DNA of 22,500 bases from assembly GCA_965652545.1 (NCBI GenBank), contig CBFGWV010000046.1, forward strand, positions 1-22,500, read 5' to 3'. Below are positions 14,228 to 21,256 of this stretch, in pieces. The notes below the pieces were generated by a model. That model ran no database searches. It was not told where the DNA came from and worked only from the letters and a program-made list of their open reading frames with translations. Each line of letters opens with the position of its first letter. Position 1 is the first letter of the stretch. The translations under genes and the position numbers were made by a program. Origin of the DNA: CBFGWV01 sp965652545. GTDB lineage: Bacteria; Pseudomonadota; Gammaproteobacteria; Competibacterales; Competibacteraceae.

Positions 14228-15442
14228 ATGACGAACGCGAATCATCCAGAACACCGCAAGCGCGAAATCCTGCGCCAAGTGGTGGACACGAATCTTGCAC
14301 TGAGCAAGCCGACGCCCGTGACGGCAGCGCCACGGCGACAACCGGCCCTGGCGGTGCGCTCGCGTACGCGTCGACGACGCCCTCCGGCGATTGCCTGGGC
14401 AATGTTGTTCGGGCTGCTGGCCTTGAGTCCGAACGACCCCTGGACGGTCATCGCCGCCGGCCAGCCGGCAGCGGTCGTTTCCGCCGCCCACCCACAGCCG
14501 GGCGCCCCGATAAACCCCTTGCTGCAACCGTGGCGGATCACCGTCCCGGCAGCCACGCACTGGCTGGCGGACCTGGCGCCGGCCATGATTGCGCGCACCG
14601 AAGACCGGACCAACGCCGACCTGCGCCGGACGCCGCTGCCGGCCTTGACGGACGCCGATCACACCTTGGAACAGCTTGCCGACGGGTTCATGGCAGATTT
14701 GTTCGGGTTGGGCGTACGCACACTGGTCATCGACCCCGGTCATGGCGGCAAAGACCTGGGAGCTGTCGGTGCATCCGGCCTGGCCGAGAAGGATATCGTG
14801 CTCGAGGTCGCCCGCGGGCTGCGTGACCGCCTGCAGGCCCGCGGGCCGTTTCGGGTCCTGATGACCCGTGAGGACGACACGTTCCGCACACTCAAGGAAC
14901 GGGTGGAGTACGCCAACGAACAGCAGGCCGACCTGTTCATCTCCATCCACGTCAATGCCCTGCCCGAGCCCTGGCATGCCTTCGTCGAGACGTACTACTT
15001 CGGTGCACCAGCCGATGCCGCCACCGAACGTCTGGCCAAGGCCGAAAACGAAGGCTCGGACTACGCGATGTCTGAATTCCGCGCGATGATCGCCAGGATC
15101 GGTGATACATTCAAACAGCAGGAATCGCGCCGCTTGGCGGCACTATTGCAGGAGGGGCTGTACCGGGGTATGCAGCAGCACGACCGCAAAATCGTCGACC
15201 GCGGCATACAGACGGCCCCATTCGTGGTGCTGCTGGGCACCCAGATGCCCTCGGTGCTGGTCGAGATCAGCTCGATCACCAACGCCGAGGAAGAGAGCCG
15301 GCTGGCCACCACCGAATACCGTGACCAGATCGCGCACTACCTGGACCACAGCATCGCGCAATATCTTGAAGACCATCAGATCAACATCGCAAAAGGGGCG
15401 ACCAACAATGGCAGCGACGAGCACGACGACGGACGGCGATAA
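14228..15442 (+). CDS. Membrane-anchored N-acetylmuramoyl-L-alanine amidase (Amidase_3)
   Basis: A 404-residue protein. The N-terminus (1-52) is cytoplasmic-looking and ends in an Arg-rich block (RSRTRRRRPP); a hydrophobic segment at about 53-67 is an anchor or late signal. A Pro/Ala-rich linker follows, then an Amidase_3 domain from about 164 to 383. Zinc ligands are His172 (DPGHGGKDLG), Glu187 (GLAEKD) and His241 (ISIHVNA), with catalytic Glu346 (VLVEISSITN). It should cleave the bond between MurNAc and L-Ala in periplasmic peptidoglycan. There is no AMIN domain or LysM repeat, unlike the AmiC and AmiB types. The ribosome site is poor; no better in-frame start exists upstream. It overlaps the actin gene by 35 bp, so the two are co-expressed. 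Confidence 0.88.
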   Translation: MTNANHPEHRKREILRQVVDTNLALSKPTPVTAAPRRQPALAVRSRTRRRRPPAIAWAMLFGLLALSPNDPWTVIAAGQPAAVVSAAHPQPGAPINPLLQPWRITVPAATHWLADLAPAMIARTEDRTNADLRRTPLPALTDADHTLEQLADGFMADLFGLGVRTLVIDPGHGGKDLGAVGASGLAEKDIVLEVARGLRDRLQARGPFRVLMTREDDTFRTLKERVEYANEQQADLFISIHVNALPEPWHAFVETYYFGAPADAATERLAKAENEGSDYAMSEFRAMIARIGDTFKQQESRRLAALLQEGLYRGMQQHDRKIVDRGIQTAPFVVLLGTQMPSVLVEISSITNAEEESRLATTEYRDQIAHYLDHSIAQYLEDHQINIAKGATNNGSDEHDDGRR

Positions 15443-16466
15443 CGAGGTTCTGTGCATCGGCATCGACCTCGGCACCTCGCGCTCCGTGGTGTCCGCCAGC
15501 ACTGGTAAGCGCAAATGGGTCGAGAGCTACGTAGGCTGGCCCAAGGATTTCGTGGCCCGCAAGATGCTCGGCGAGCGGGTGCTCTTTGGCGATGACGCCC
15601 TGAAGCACCGCTTGTCGCTGAACCTCGTGCGCCCCCTGGCCAACGGTGTCATCAAGGAGGGAACCGAGCGTGAGGAGGAATCGGTCCGCGAACTGATCGG
15701 TCACCTGGTGAGCATGGTGGAACCCAAAGAGGGCCAGAAGATCCACGCCGCGGTCGGCATTCCCGCCGAGGCGCTCAAAGTGAACCGGCTCGCCATCAAG
15801 CGTGCCGTCTCACAGTTCGCCGATCGGTTGATCGTCGTGTCCGAGCCGTTCTCGGTAGCCTATGGCCTGAGCGCGCTGGACAATGCGCTGGTCATCGACA
15901 TCGGGGCCGGCACGGTGGACTTCTGCCTCATGCACGGCACCATGCCCAGCGAGGAGGACCAGCGCAGCCTGCTGACCGCCGGCGACTACGTTGACACGCA
16001 GTTGTTGGCCATCCTCAACGAAAGCCACCCCGAGGCCGCGTTCTCCTTGAACATGGTGCGCAAAATCAAGGAGAAACAAGGCCACGTGGGGGATATCCGC
16101 CGCAAGGTCGAGGTAGAGGTGCCCGTGCACGGCCGGGTGCACAAGCTGGAGATCGGCAAGGAAGTCAAAAAGGCCTGCGAAAGCATCATTCCGCCGATAG
16201 CGGAAACCGCCATGGACCTGATTGCCAAGTTCGACCCCGAGTACCAGGATCTGGTCCGCCAGAACATCATCCTGGCCGGCGGCGGCAGCCTGATCGAGGG
16301 GCTGGAGGACGCCCTGGCCCATGCCATGCGTGATTTCGCCCCGTGCAAATTCATCCGCGTGGACGACCCCCTGTATGCCGGCGCGGATGGCGCCCTGGGT
16401 CTGGCACAGGACATGCCGCCGGAATACTGGGAAGACATCGCCAGCGTCGAGGCCAAGGGTCGTTGA
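15408..16466 (+). CDS. MamK-like bacterial actin (MreB/MamK superfamily ATPase)
   Basis: A 352-residue actin-fold protein. Phosphate-1 motif GIDLGTSRSVVSAS lies at 18-31, the catalytic Glu at about 146 (VVSEPFSVAYGL), phosphate-2 DIGAGTVDF at 164-172 and the adenosine motif LAGGGSLIEGLEDAL at 289-303. VGWPKDFVARKMLG (42-55), the LTAGDYVDTQLL stretch (189-200), DPEYQDLVRQNIILAGG (276-292) and the C-terminal DMPPEYWEDI read much more like MamK, the magnetosome-chain filament protein, than like MreB. There is no membrane-binding amphipathic N-terminus; the first 14 residues are polar and low complexity. No magnetosome genes are near. It should polymerise with ATP; its cargo or role is unknown. 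It sits between a peptidoglycan amidase and a MraZ-like gene. Confidence 0.85.
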   Translation: MAATSTTTDGDNEVLCIGIDLGTSRSVVSASTGKRKWVESYVGWPKDFVARKMLGERVLFGDDALKHRLSLNLVRPLANGVIKEGTEREEESVRELIGHLVSMVEPKEGQKIHAAVGIPAEALKVNRLAIKRAVSQFADRLIVVSEPFSVAYGLSALDNALVIDIGAGTVDFCLMHGTMPSEEDQRSLLTAGDYVDTQLLAILNESHPEAAFSLNMVRKIKEKQGHVGDIRRKVEVEVPVHGRVHKLEIGKEVKKACESIIPPIAETAMDLIAKFDPEYQDLVRQNIILAGGGSLIEGLEDALAHAMRDFAPCKFIRVDDPLYAGADGALGLAQDMPPEYWEDIASVEAKGR

Positions 16467-16524
16467 TCGCAAGTCCGCCCCGCCCGGCTGGACAGCGTGC
16501 CTCGGGGCGCCAATAATCCCTGGA

Positions 16525-16543
16525 TGGTGGATAGGTGGTGGAA
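16525..16543 (+). promoter_or_regulatory. TGGTGGA direct repeats, candidate MraZ-type operator
   Basis: TGGTGGAT at 16525-16532 and TGGTGGAA at 16536-16543 are spaced 11 bp, one helical turn, and lie 21-39 bp before the mraZ-like ATG. Known MraZ proteins bind repeated TGGGN-type or GTG-containing elements with about 10 bp spacing upstream of their own gene, so this could be an autoregulatory site. Only two units are seen. Confidence 0.35.
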
Positions 16544-16563
16544 AACGTGACCGGTAGCCCCTG

Positions 16564-17082
16564 ATGGCCGGATTTCTGGGCGAGTTCGAGTGCAAGGTCG
16601 ACACGAAATGCCGTGTCGCGTTGCCGGCCGCCCTGAAACGACAGCTACCGGAAGACGCCGCAGGGCGGTTCGTGCTCAACCGCGGCTTCGAGCGCCACCT
16701 GTCGCTGTACCCGTTTCCCGTGTGGGAACAGGTCACCGCCGAGCTCAACAAGCTCAACCCCTTCGTCAAGAAAAACCGCGAGTTCCTGCGCTACTTCCAT
16801 CGCGGTGCCAGCGAAGTCGAACTCGACAGTGCCGGTCGCCTGCTGCTGCCCAAGCGTTTGCTCGACTATGCCGAAATCACGGCGGACATGATTTTGCTGG
16901 CCTACGGCAACCGCATCGAGATCTGGAACCCCGAGGTCTACGACGCCGTTCTGGATGTCGAACCGGAACACTTCGCCGACCTGGCCGAGGATATCTTCGG
17001 CGAGCCGCCGGCACCGAGCTACGACGAAGCGTCGCTGGACGACTGCGTCATCCCCATCATCAAGCGGACCCGCAAGGGCTGA
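16564..17082 (+). CDS. MraZ-like DNA-binding protein, Bacteroidota-type
   Basis: A 172-residue protein with two SpoVT/AbrB-like MraZ domains. Domain 1 begins FLGEFECKVDTKCRVALP (4-21); domain 2 has LDSAGRLLLPKRLLDYAEI (87-105), followed by YGNRIEIWNPEVY (114-126). The VNRGFE-like LNRGFERHLSLYPFPVWEQV and KKNREFLRYFHRGASEVEL segments match, from memory, MraZ of Bacteroidota better than gammaproteobacterial MraZ. In domain 1 the usual DxKGR reads DTKCR (Cys16). A C-terminal extension (about 131-172) makes it longer than the usual 145-155 residues. Normally MraZ heads the division/cell-wall (dcw) cluster before mraW; here neither mraW nor ftsL follows. It lies 97 bp after the actin gene and its stop abuts the convergent transporter's stop. 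Confidence 0.85.
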   Translation: MAGFLGEFECKVDTKCRVALPAALKRQLPEDAAGRFVLNRGFERHLSLYPFPVWEQVTAELNKLNPFVKKNREFLRYFHRGASEVELDSAGRLLLPKRLLDYAEITADMILLAYGNRIEIWNPEVYDAVLDVEPEHFADLAEDIFGEPPAPSYDEASLDDCVIPIIKRTRKG

Positions 17083-18015
17083 TCACGCCGCGGGTGCCCA
17101 GCGGCGAGCCAGCGGCGCCATCACCAGGGGCATGAGATATATCGGCAACTGCCCCACGGCCACGTATAGGGCAAACTCCGGTATCGCCATACCGCCGGTG
17201 ACCGCCAGCAGCAACGCAAGATTGCGGTTCCCCGCGCACAACGCCGCACCCAACGCTGTCGGCCGCCCCTGCCAACGCCACAAAGCATAAGCCAGCAGAC
17301 TCTGCCCCACCGCCATGGCGCAGGCCGCGGCCAGCCAGCCCAACACCACCAGCGGTTCGGCGATCAGCTTGGCTTGCACCCCATCCATCACGCCGATGGC
17401 GAACACCGCCAGCAATACAAGATTGGTCAAATCCAGCCCCCGCCGGTGGCGCTGCGCAAGGGGAGCCAGCCCCAGGCGCTTGATCAGCCAGGCGACCAGG
17501 AACGGACCGCCGATGAAGGCTGCCGCGTATCCGGCCAAACGGCCCAGGTCGACAGCCACGGCCGATTCCAGCAGCACCGGTATCACCACACCCACCAGCG
17601 TCACCGGCAGGCACAAAGTCGCCAGCACCACCAGAACCACCGTCAGGGCCGGGTCCAACCCCACCAGACGGGCCAACACCGGCGATGCGGTGATCGGCGG
17701 CGCGGCGGCGTGCAGGACCAGCACCGTGACCAGCACCGGCGACGCACCCAGCAAACCCAGAATAGCCGCCAATACAATGGGGGCACCGAGCAACTGCCAG
17801 CCGAGCAAACCACCGAGAAGACCGGGACGACGGCTAAACTGCCAGACAGCCGTCCAATCGAGCTGAACCAACGCGATGACCAGCATCAGCAGGACCGCCG
17901 GAATCGCCACCGGTCGCAGTAAAGCCGCGGCCGGCGCCGAGACGACGCCGATGAAGACCGACAACGCCAGCAGCACGCGGCTGTGACGCAGCATCACCGC
18001 GGCCACAGCGCTCAC
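17083..18015 (-). CDS. BASS/SBF-like membrane transporter
   Basis: A protein of about 310 residues made almost entirely of hydrophobic helices (eight to ten). LHAAAPPITASPVLARLVGL and ALCAGNRNLALLLAV resemble the crossover segments of the bile acid:sodium symporter (BASS/SBF) and arsenite-permease Acr3-like fold; the substrate is unknown. I prefer a GTG start at 18015, in a GTGA overlap with the preceding gene and close behind a GGGGG run. The first ATG, at 17994, has no ribosome site and would give 303 residues. It is the last gene of the five-gene transport operon. Its TGA abuts the mraZ TGA on the opposite strand, together forming TGATCA. Confidence 0.72.
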   Translation of the reverse strand: MSAVAAVMLRHSRVLLALSVFIGVVSAPAAALLRPVAIPAVLLMLVIALVQLDWTAVWQFSRRPGLLGGLLGWQLLGAPIVLAAILGLLGASPVLVTVLVLHAAAPPITASPVLARLVGLDPALTVVLVVLATLCLPVTLVGVVIPVLLESAVAVDLGRLAGYAAAFIGGPFLVAWLIKRLGLAPLAQRHRRGLDLTNLVLLAVFAIGVMDGVQAKLIAEPLVVLGWLAAACAMAVGQSLLAYALWRWQGRPTALGAALCAGNRNLALLLAVTGGMAIPEFALYVAVGQLPIYLMPLVMAPLARRWAPAA

Positions 18016-19247
18016 CAGACCCCCAATGCATCGAGTCCGGCGAGCCAGGCCAGCGCAAACGCAAGGCTCACCAGTGTCATCGGAATGCCACACCGCGCAT
18101 GGTCCAGAAAGCTCAGACGAACGCCGCATGCGGCGGCCCGCTCGACGACGATCAGGTTGGCCAGACTGCCCACGAGCAACAGGTTGCCGGCCAATGTCGA
18201 ACACACCGCCAACGCGTACAAAGCCTGCGGGCTCCAGTCCGGCCAGGCCTGCAGCAGAAGCATGACCAATGGCACGTTGCCGATGGTATTGCTGCCCAGC
18301 AAGGCAATGGCCGCCAACCCCGGCAAGGCGGTGGGGTCGATGGCCAAAGCCGTCAGCCGCTGCACCATGGCATCGGTCATCCCACTGACGACCAGCCCAC
18401 CGGTCACCACGAACAACCCCGCGAACAGGATCAGCAGATGCCAATCCACCAGTCCCAGCATCTGTCGGGTGGCCAACCGCCTGGACACCAGCAGGGCGCC
18501 ACCCACCGCGAGAGCGCTGACATAGTGATCCAGCGGTGAAAGAAACAAACCGATCAGCACGATCGTCGCCAGCCACGCCTTACCCAGTTGCCAGCGATCG
18601 ACCGTAATCGCCCCTGGCGGGGGGCCGTCCGCGGGCGCGACCGTCAGAGCATCGCGCCAGCGCCAGCGTACAACCGCATACACCACCAGCAGACCGATGA
18701 GCGCCGGCGGCGCGCAGACCAGCAGGAAGGGCAGAAAGTCCAGCGCACCGAGCTGGCCGATGAGGATGTTCTGCGGGTTGCCGATCAGAGTCGCGGCTGA
18801 GCCGGCATTGGCCGCCCCGGCCAGGGCGATCAAGTATGGGCGCGGGTCCAGGCCGCGCGCGGCCAAGCCCTGGCAAAGTACCGGTGTCAGGGCGAAAACC
18901 ACCACATCGTTGGCCAGCACCGCCGACAGGGCGCCACCGAGCAGAACCACCGCACCCAGCAGCCTGTACGGCGAGGACGGGGTGGCGGTGATCCGCACGG
19001 CGCAGGCTTCATAAAAGCCGCTGACAGCAAATTGGGCCGACAGCAGCATCAACGCGAACAACAAGGCCAGCGTCGGCCAGTCGATGAACTCGCCCAGTCG
19101 CGCCGCCGGCACCGCACCGCCGAGCACCAGAACCAGCGCGCCGAGCAGGGCGATTCCGGTGCGATCGACCATCAGCCCGGGCACCCGGCCCAGGGCCATG
19201 CCGGCATAAACCGCCACAAAGATGACGACGGTCATGCCGGTATCCAT
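18012..19247 (-). CDS. Ion-transporter-superfamily permease (CitMHS/ArsB-like)
   Basis: A 411-residue protein with about eleven hydrophobic helices. The paired hairpin motifs SAVLANDVVVFALTPV (first half) and GSNTIGNVPLVMLLLQ (second half), each with the conserved Asn, and AANAGSAATLIGNPQNIL belong to the IT superfamily (ArsB, CitMHS, NhaD, DASS). Substrates in this family include arsenite, citrate, dicarboxylates and Na+/H+; I cannot choose between them. Its ATG is 3 bp after the TRAP large-permease stop, and its end overlaps the BASS-like gene by 4 bp, so all are one operon. The pairing with a TRAP system hints at an organic-anion substrate (inference). Confidence 0.82.
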   Translation of the reverse strand: MDTGMTVVIFVAVYAGMALGRVPGLMVDRTGIALLGALVLVLGGAVPAARLGEFIDWPTLALLFALMLLSAQFAVSGFYEACAVRITATPSSPYRLLGAVVLLGGALSAVLANDVVVFALTPVLCQGLAARGLDPRPYLIALAGAANAGSAATLIGNPQNILIGQLGALDFLPFLLVCAPPALIGLLVVYAVVRWRWRDALTVAPADGPPPGAITVDRWQLGKAWLATIVLIGLFLSPLDHYVSALAVGGALLVSRRLATRQMLGLVDWHLLILFAGLFVVTGGLVVSGMTDAMVQRLTALAIDPTALPGLAAIALLGSNTIGNVPLVMLLLQAWPDWSPQALYALAVCSTLAGNLLLVGSLANLIVVERAAACGVRLSFLDHARCGIPMTLVSLAFALAWLAGLDALGVW

Positions 19248-19250
19248 GCT

Positions 19251-20561
19251 TCAGCCCCGGGCGTTCATCAGGTTCGGCAGATACAAGGCGATGTCCGGGA
19301 AGGCCACGATGAGCACCACCGCAAGCACCAACAGGGCGAAGAACGGCAGAGCCGCGCGGGCCACATAGAGGATGTCGCGACCGGTCAACCCCTGGATGAC
19401 GAACAGATTGAACCCCACCGGCGGTGTGATCTGGCTCATCTCGACCACCAGCACCAAATAGATGCCGAACCAGATGCGATCGATACCCGCCTGCTCGACG
19501 ATGGGCAAAACGACCGCGGTGGTCAGCACCACGACGGAAATACCATCGAGAAAGCAGCCCAGGACCACAAAGAAGATCGTCAACGCGACGATCAGTTGTA
19601 GCGGGCTGAGCCCCAGCGTGCCGATCCACTCGGCCAGATGGCGCGGGATACCGGAAAAGCCCATAGCCACGGTCAGAAACGCCGCCCCGGCCAGGATGAA
19701 GGCGATCATGCACGAGGTCCGCGTTGCCCCCATCAGGCCGTCGCGAAACGTCGCCCAGCTCAGCGAACCGGTCAGCCAGCTCAGCCCCAGCGCCAGCACC
19801 ACACCGACGGCGGCCGCATCGGTAGGCGAGGCGACACCGGCATAGATCGAGCCGATCACGCCGCTGATCAGCAGAATCACGGGCAACAACTTGGGCAGAC
19901 TGGCGAACTTGACCCGCCAGCCCAGGTAAGCCGCATCGGCGGCCGGCACCTTGTCGCGGTTGAATAGCGCCCAAATGACGATGTAGCCCATGAACAAGCC
20001 GATCAGCATGACCCCGGGCAGCACACCGGCGATGAACAAGCGCGCGATCGACTCGTCGGTGGCAACGCCGTAGACGATGAGGATGATCGACGGCGGGATA
20101 AGCAGACCCAACGTTCCCGAACCGGCCAAGGTGCCGATGGCCATACGCTCGTCATAGCCGCGCGAGGCCAGCTCCGGCAGGGACATCTTGCCGATGGTCG
20201 CCGCCGTGGCCGCCGACGAGCCGGACACCGCGGCGAAGATGCCGCATCCGAGTACGTTCACGTGCAGCAGCCGACCCGGCAACCGCCCCATCCAGGGCGC
20301 AAGTCCACTGAACATGTCCGCGGACAAGCGGGAGCGGAACAGGATCTCCCCCATCCAGATGAACAAGGGCAACGCCGCCAGCGCCCAGGAATTGGACGCA
20401 CCCCAAACGGTGGTCGCCATCACCAGCCCTGTGGGGGCGCCGGTGAGCAGGGTCATGGCCACGAAACCCGCAGCCGACAAGGCGATCGCCACCCACAGAC
20501 CGGCGGCGAGCAGCGTCAGGAGAATGCACAGAATCAACAGAGTACTGAGTACAGGGTCCAT
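19251..20561 (-). CDS. dctM: TRAP transporter large permease (DctM type)
   Basis: A 436-residue membrane protein with about twelve helices and the DctM landmarks: ALPLFIWMGEILFRSRLSADMF (62-83), AAVSGSSAATAATIGKMSLPEL (110-131), GSGTLGLLIPPSIILIVYG (147-165) and EMSQITPPVGFNLFVIQG (near 385-402). It is the Na+-coupled transport subunit of a tripartite ATP-independent periplasmic (TRAP) importer, working with DctP and DctQ. It starts 3 bp after the dctQ stop. The conserved PPVGFNL and the serine-rich scaffold are intact, so the subunit should be functional. Confidence 0.95.
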   Translation of the reverse strand: MDPVLSTLLILCILLTLLAAGLWVAIALSAAGFVAMTLLTGAPTGLVMATTVWGASNSWALAALPLFIWMGEILFRSRLSADMFSGLAPWMGRLPGRLLHVNVLGCGIFAAVSGSSAATAATIGKMSLPELASRGYDERMAIGTLAGSGTLGLLIPPSIILIVYGVATDESIARLFIAGVLPGVMLIGLFMGYIVIWALFNRDKVPAADAAYLGWRVKFASLPKLLPVILLISGVIGSIYAGVASPTDAAAVGVVLALGLSWLTGSLSWATFRDGLMGATRTSCMIAFILAGAAFLTVAMGFSGIPRHLAEWIGTLGLSPLQLIVALTIFFVVLGCFLDGISVVVLTTAVVLPIVEQAGIDRIWFGIYLVLVVEMSQITPPVGFNLFVIQGLTGRDILYVARAALPFFALLVLAVVLIVAFPDIALYLPNLMNARG

Positions 20562-20564
20562 GGC

Positions 20565-21104
20565 TTACTCTCCGCCGCCGCCGTGGACGAGATAGGCTGG
20601 CAATGACTCGCGCAGAACCCGTACCAGCGTATCCAGCAATGCGATGGTGAGAATCACCGAACCCAGCACCATGGCGCTCTGGGGAATCCACAAAGGCACC
20701 GGGATCATGCCCGAGGACACATCGTTGAACGCCCACGACTCCCAGGCCAGATTGCCGGCGTAAAAGGCAAAATAACCGCTCAGAGCAGCCGCCAGCGCAC
20801 ACACGACAACCTCTGTGGCGCGACGCAACCCTTGAGGGAAACGACCGATGACCAGGGCGACCCGGATATGGTCGCCGTTCACCAGGGTGTAGGCCAGGCC
20901 AAGAAACGACGACGCGGCCAGGAAATAGCCGGCGAACTCGGCGTACGAAGGAATCACCCAGATGACCGGCTCACCGAACCAACCGGAGAGCGCCGCCCAG
21001 ACATTGGCCATTACCTGCGCCAACACAACCAGCACGATGGCGACCAGAAACAACGCGGCCGCCACCCCGCTGTACACATACAGACCATCCAGCGCCTTGC
21101 GCAT
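20565..21104 (-). CDS. dctQ: TRAP transporter small permease (DctQ type)
   Basis: A 179-residue protein with four membrane helices (about 12-32, 52-72, 93-114 and 136-160). IPSYAEFAGYFLAASSFLGLAYTL and GDHIRVALV are the usual DctQ sequence, with the helix-3 NLAWESW and the PVPLWIPQSAMVLGS motif. DctQ scaffolds DctM in the membrane. The ATG at 21104 gives the expected start MRKALDGLYVYSG; the reading from 21167 adds a basic leader that is not conserved. It is separated from dctP by about 150 bp containing a hairpin. Confidence 0.93.
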   Translation of the reverse strand: MRKALDGLYVYSGVAAALFLVAIVLVVLAQVMANVWAALSGWFGEPVIWVIPSYAEFAGYFLAASSFLGLAYTLVNGDHIRVALVIGRFPQGLRRATEVVVCALAAALSGYFAFYAGNLAWESWAFNDVSSGMIPVPLWIPQSAMVLGSVILTIALLDTLVRVLRESLPAYLVHGGGGE

Positions 21105-21198
21105 GGCATGCCCCCGACTTCCGCGATAAGAAAATCCCCGGGACGGCGCCCGACCGGCCCGAGGCAAGGAGGAGACAGATCAACTGCCGTCGGATTCG

Positions 21199-21218
21199 GG
21201 CCGGCTCTGTCGCCGGCC
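21199..21218 (-). other. Intercistronic hairpin after dctP
   Basis: A perfect 7 bp GC stem (21199-21205 with 21212-21218, six-base loop) with no T run lies about 40 bp beyond the dctP stop. It probably protects the binding-protein message and reduces read-through into dctQM. Confidence 0.55.
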
Positions 21219-21256
21219 TTCAGGATCGGTGCTACGCCTGGGCGTCCGACAAGCGC

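Noticed and set aside
14140..14826. A 228-codon plus-strand frame overlapping the amidase start, with a good GAGGGG before an internal ATG at 14191
   Set aside because: The translation is rich in Arg, Gly, Pro and Ala with no family resemblance, and the amidase frame covers the same bases with intact catalytic motifs. It is a shadow of GC-rich codon use.
15408..16466. Considered calling the actin MreB
   Set aside because: No mreC or mreD follows, and the middle and C-terminal segments look like MamK; the N-terminus lacks the membrane-binding helix typical of gammaproteobacterial MreB.
18016..18576. N-terminal extension of the BASS-like frame up to 18576
   Set aside because: It lies wholly within the CitMHS/ArsB-like gene in another frame and its sequence is Arg/Gly-rich without helices; the GTG at 18015 marks the real start.
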